64,000 nt of DNA from Platycnemis pennipes (taxonomy: Eukaryota; Arthropoda; Insecta; Odonata; Platycnemididae), in contig OW121857.1 of NCBI GenBank assembly GCA_933228895.1, forward strand, positions 2,666,001 through 2,730,000. Direction: 5' to 3'. Position numbers and translations under genes: made by a program. The notes under the pieces are model-generated. The model was not told where the DNA came from and did no database searches. It saw only the letters and a list, made by a program, of their open reading frames with translations. Below are positions 61,873 through 64,000 of the stretch, in pieces; position 1 is the first letter of the stretch, and every line of letters starts with the position of its first letter.

Positions 61873-64000
61873 AAAAGCATAAATTCATAATTCAAGTAAC
61901 GCCACTGAGCAGAATTTTTTTATTTTGCTATGAAATACCTAACAAAATTGTGTGGATCGCAACGAGATGTGGCGAAATTATGAATTTTATTTGCAAAAAC
62001 AGCGTTTGTAGTTGAAATAAATAGCATAAATTCAGAATTGAAGTAACGCCATTGAGCAGAATATTTTTATTTTGTAATAAAATACTTAACGAAATTGTGT
62101 GGATCGCAACCAGAAGAGGCTAAAACGCGAATTTAATTTGCAAAAAGAGCGTTTGTAGTTGAAATAAAAAGCATAAATTCATAATTCAAGTAACGCCCCT
62201 GAGCAGAATTTTTTTATTTTGCTATGAAATACCTAACAAAATTGTGCGGATCGCAACGAGAAGTGGCGAAATTATGAATTTTATTAGCAAAAAGAGCGTT
62301 AGTAGGTGAAAAAAATAGCATAATTTGAGAATACATGTAACGCCACTGAGCAGAATTTTTTTATATTGCGGAAATTGTGGCGAAATTATGAATTTTATTT
62401 GCAAAAGCAGCGTTGGTTGTTGAAAGAAATAACACAAATTCAGAATTGAAGTACGGCCACTGAGAGGATTTTTTTTATTTTGCTATGAAACCTTTAAAAC
62501 ACTGTGTGGATAGCAATGAGAAGAGGCGAAATAATGAATTTTATTTGGAAAAACAGCGTTTGTAGGTGAAATAAATAGCATAAATTGATAATTCAAGTAA
62601 CGCCACTAAACAGAATTTTTTTATTTTGCTATGTAAAACTTAACAAAATTGTGTGCGTAGCAACGAGAACAGGTGAAAACGTGAATTTATTTGCAAGAAC
62701 AGCGTTTGTAGATTAAATAAATAGCATAAATTCAGAATTGAAGTAACGCCATTGAGAAGAATTTTTTTATTTTGTAATAATATACTTAACAAAATTGTGT
62801 GGAACGCAACCAGAATAGGCTAAAACGCGAATTTTATTTGCAAAAAGAGCGTTTGTAGTTGAAATAAAAAGCATAAATTCATAATTCAAGTAACGCCACT
62901 GAGCAGAATTTTTTTATATTGCTAGGAAATATTTGACAAATATGTGTGGATCGCAACGAGAAGTGGCGAAATTATGAATTTTATTAGCAAAAAGAGCGTT
63001 AGTAGGTGAAAAAAATAGCATAATTTGAGAATATATGTAACGCCACTGAGCAGAATTTTTTTATATTGCGGAAATTGTGGCGAAATTATGAATTTTATTT
63101 GCAAAAGCAGCGTTGGTTGTTGAAAGAAATAACATAAATTCAGAATTGAAGTACGGCCACTGAGAGGATTTTTTTTATTTTGCTATGAAACCTTTAAAAC
63201 ATTGTGTGGATAGCAATGAGAAGAGGCGAAATTATGAATTTTATTTATAAAACAGCGTTTGTATTTAAATAAAAAGCATAAATTCAGACTACAAATAACG
63301 CCACTGATCAGAATTTTTTTATATTGCTATGAAACACTTAACAAAATTGTGTGGATTGCAACGAGATGAGGCGAAACCGTGAATTTATTTGCAAAAACAG
63401 CGTTTTTAGTTAAAATAAAAAGCATAAATACATAATTCTAGTAACGCAACTGAGCAGAATTTTTTTATTTTGCTATGAAATACTTAACAAAATTGTGTGG
63501 ATCGCAACGAGAAGTGGCGAAATTATGAATTTTATTAGCAAAAAGAGCGTTTGTAGTTTAAATAAATACATTGAATTCAGAATTCAAGTAACACCACTGA
63601 GCAGAATTTTTTTATATTGCTAGGAAATATTTGACAAAATTATGAGGATAGCAACGAGATGTGGCGAAATTATGAATTTTATTTGCAAAAACAGCGTTTT
63701 TCGGTGAAATAAATAGTATAAATTGATAATTCAAGTAACGCCACTGAACTGAATTTTTTTATAATGCTATGAATTACTTAACAAAATTGTGTGCATAGCA
63801 ACGAGAAGAGGTGAAAACGTGAATTTATTTGCAAAAACAGCGTTTGTAGTTGAAATAAAAAGCATAAATTCACAATTCAAGAAACGCCACTGAGCAAAAT
63901 TTTTTTATTTTGCTATGAAAAACTTAACAAAATTGTGTGGATCGCAACGAAAAATGGCGAATTTATGAATTATATTTGCAAAAACAGCGTTTGTTGTTGA
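61873..64000. repeat. Divergent monomers to window end
   Basis: Satellite with short 114-bp monomers near 62368 and 63068; landmarks at 62338 and 62452 are 114 bp apart. The last kilobase repeats 60600-61570. The array continues past the window. Confidence 0.85.

Larger units (their letters stand above)
53446..64000. repeat. 147-bp satellite array, right arm (divergent)
   Basis: The same satellite family continues in the same orientation beyond the retrotransposon and runs off the window. Monomers differ from each other more than those of the left 37 kb. Neither the double hairpin nor the 644-bp unit was found here. Shortened 114-bp monomers are common. Longer-range repetition is present at offsets of 5027 bp and about 2425 bp. 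No gene is visible. Confidence 0.95.

Noticed and set aside
54591..63104. Open frames in the right satellite arm
   Set aside because: Same cause as in the left arm; translations are variants of the same repeat peptides.
1..64000. CENP-B box in the monomer
   Set aside because: No stretch fits the TTCG....A..CGGG core; the closest text, such as cttcgtttgtagg, lacks the CGGG part.

Overview
The window is eukaryotic satellite DNA interrupted by one LTR retrotransposon. Two satellite arms (1-48341 and 53446-64000) are built from an AT-rich monomer of about 147 bp in head-to-tail order. No host gene, tRNA, rRNA, CRISPR array or bacterial feature is visible in them. The layout looks like a centromeric or pericentromeric array of an animal, perhaps an arthropod. 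That placement rests on the satellite architecture plus the type of retrotransposon, so the organism is only a guess.

The left arm (about 1-37600) is highly homogenised. It has higher-order structure at three scales: the 147-bp monomer; a four-monomer unit of 588 bp with a 644-bp derivative that is locally amplified; and 1.2-5.1 kb superunits. Most superunit boundaries carry a distinctive double hairpin, two neighbouring 35-bp inverted repeats. Cutting the array at these hairpins gives three recurring classes: alpha (about 4.0-4.2 kb), beta (about 3.2-5.1 kb, the length set mainly by the number of 644-bp units) and gamma (1.2 or 1.5 kb). Whole stretches of superunits recur at fixed offsets of 9136, 7408/7507 and 15136 bp with very few differences. 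From about 37600 to 48341, and in the whole right arm, monomers are more divergent. Longer repeats there have offsets of 2647, 5027 and about 2425 bp.

The only true genes belong to a complete Ty3/Gypsy-type retrotransposon on the minus strand (48342-53445, 5104 bp). It has two 218-bp LTRs that read as identical, a TGGA target-site duplication, a primer binding site that fits tRNA-Arg, intact gag and pol joined by a -1 frame change, and a G-rich polypurine tract. Gag starts with a SAP-type DNA-binding motif, followed by a coiled coil, a capsid-like region and a CCHC knuckle. Pol carries protease, reverse transcriptase, RNase H and integrase with a GPY/F module. No env and no chromodomain are present. 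The element appears young, and it sits in the more divergent part of the array.

The main points of interest are the double hairpin, its apparent pre-hairpin allele beside the retrotransposon, rearrangements whose breakpoints fall in the hairpin, a patch of about 690 bp shared between the homogenised and divergent domains, the SAP motif in Gag, a non-canonical protease active site, and an inverted repeat that places the polypurine tract and the U3 boundary in a loop.
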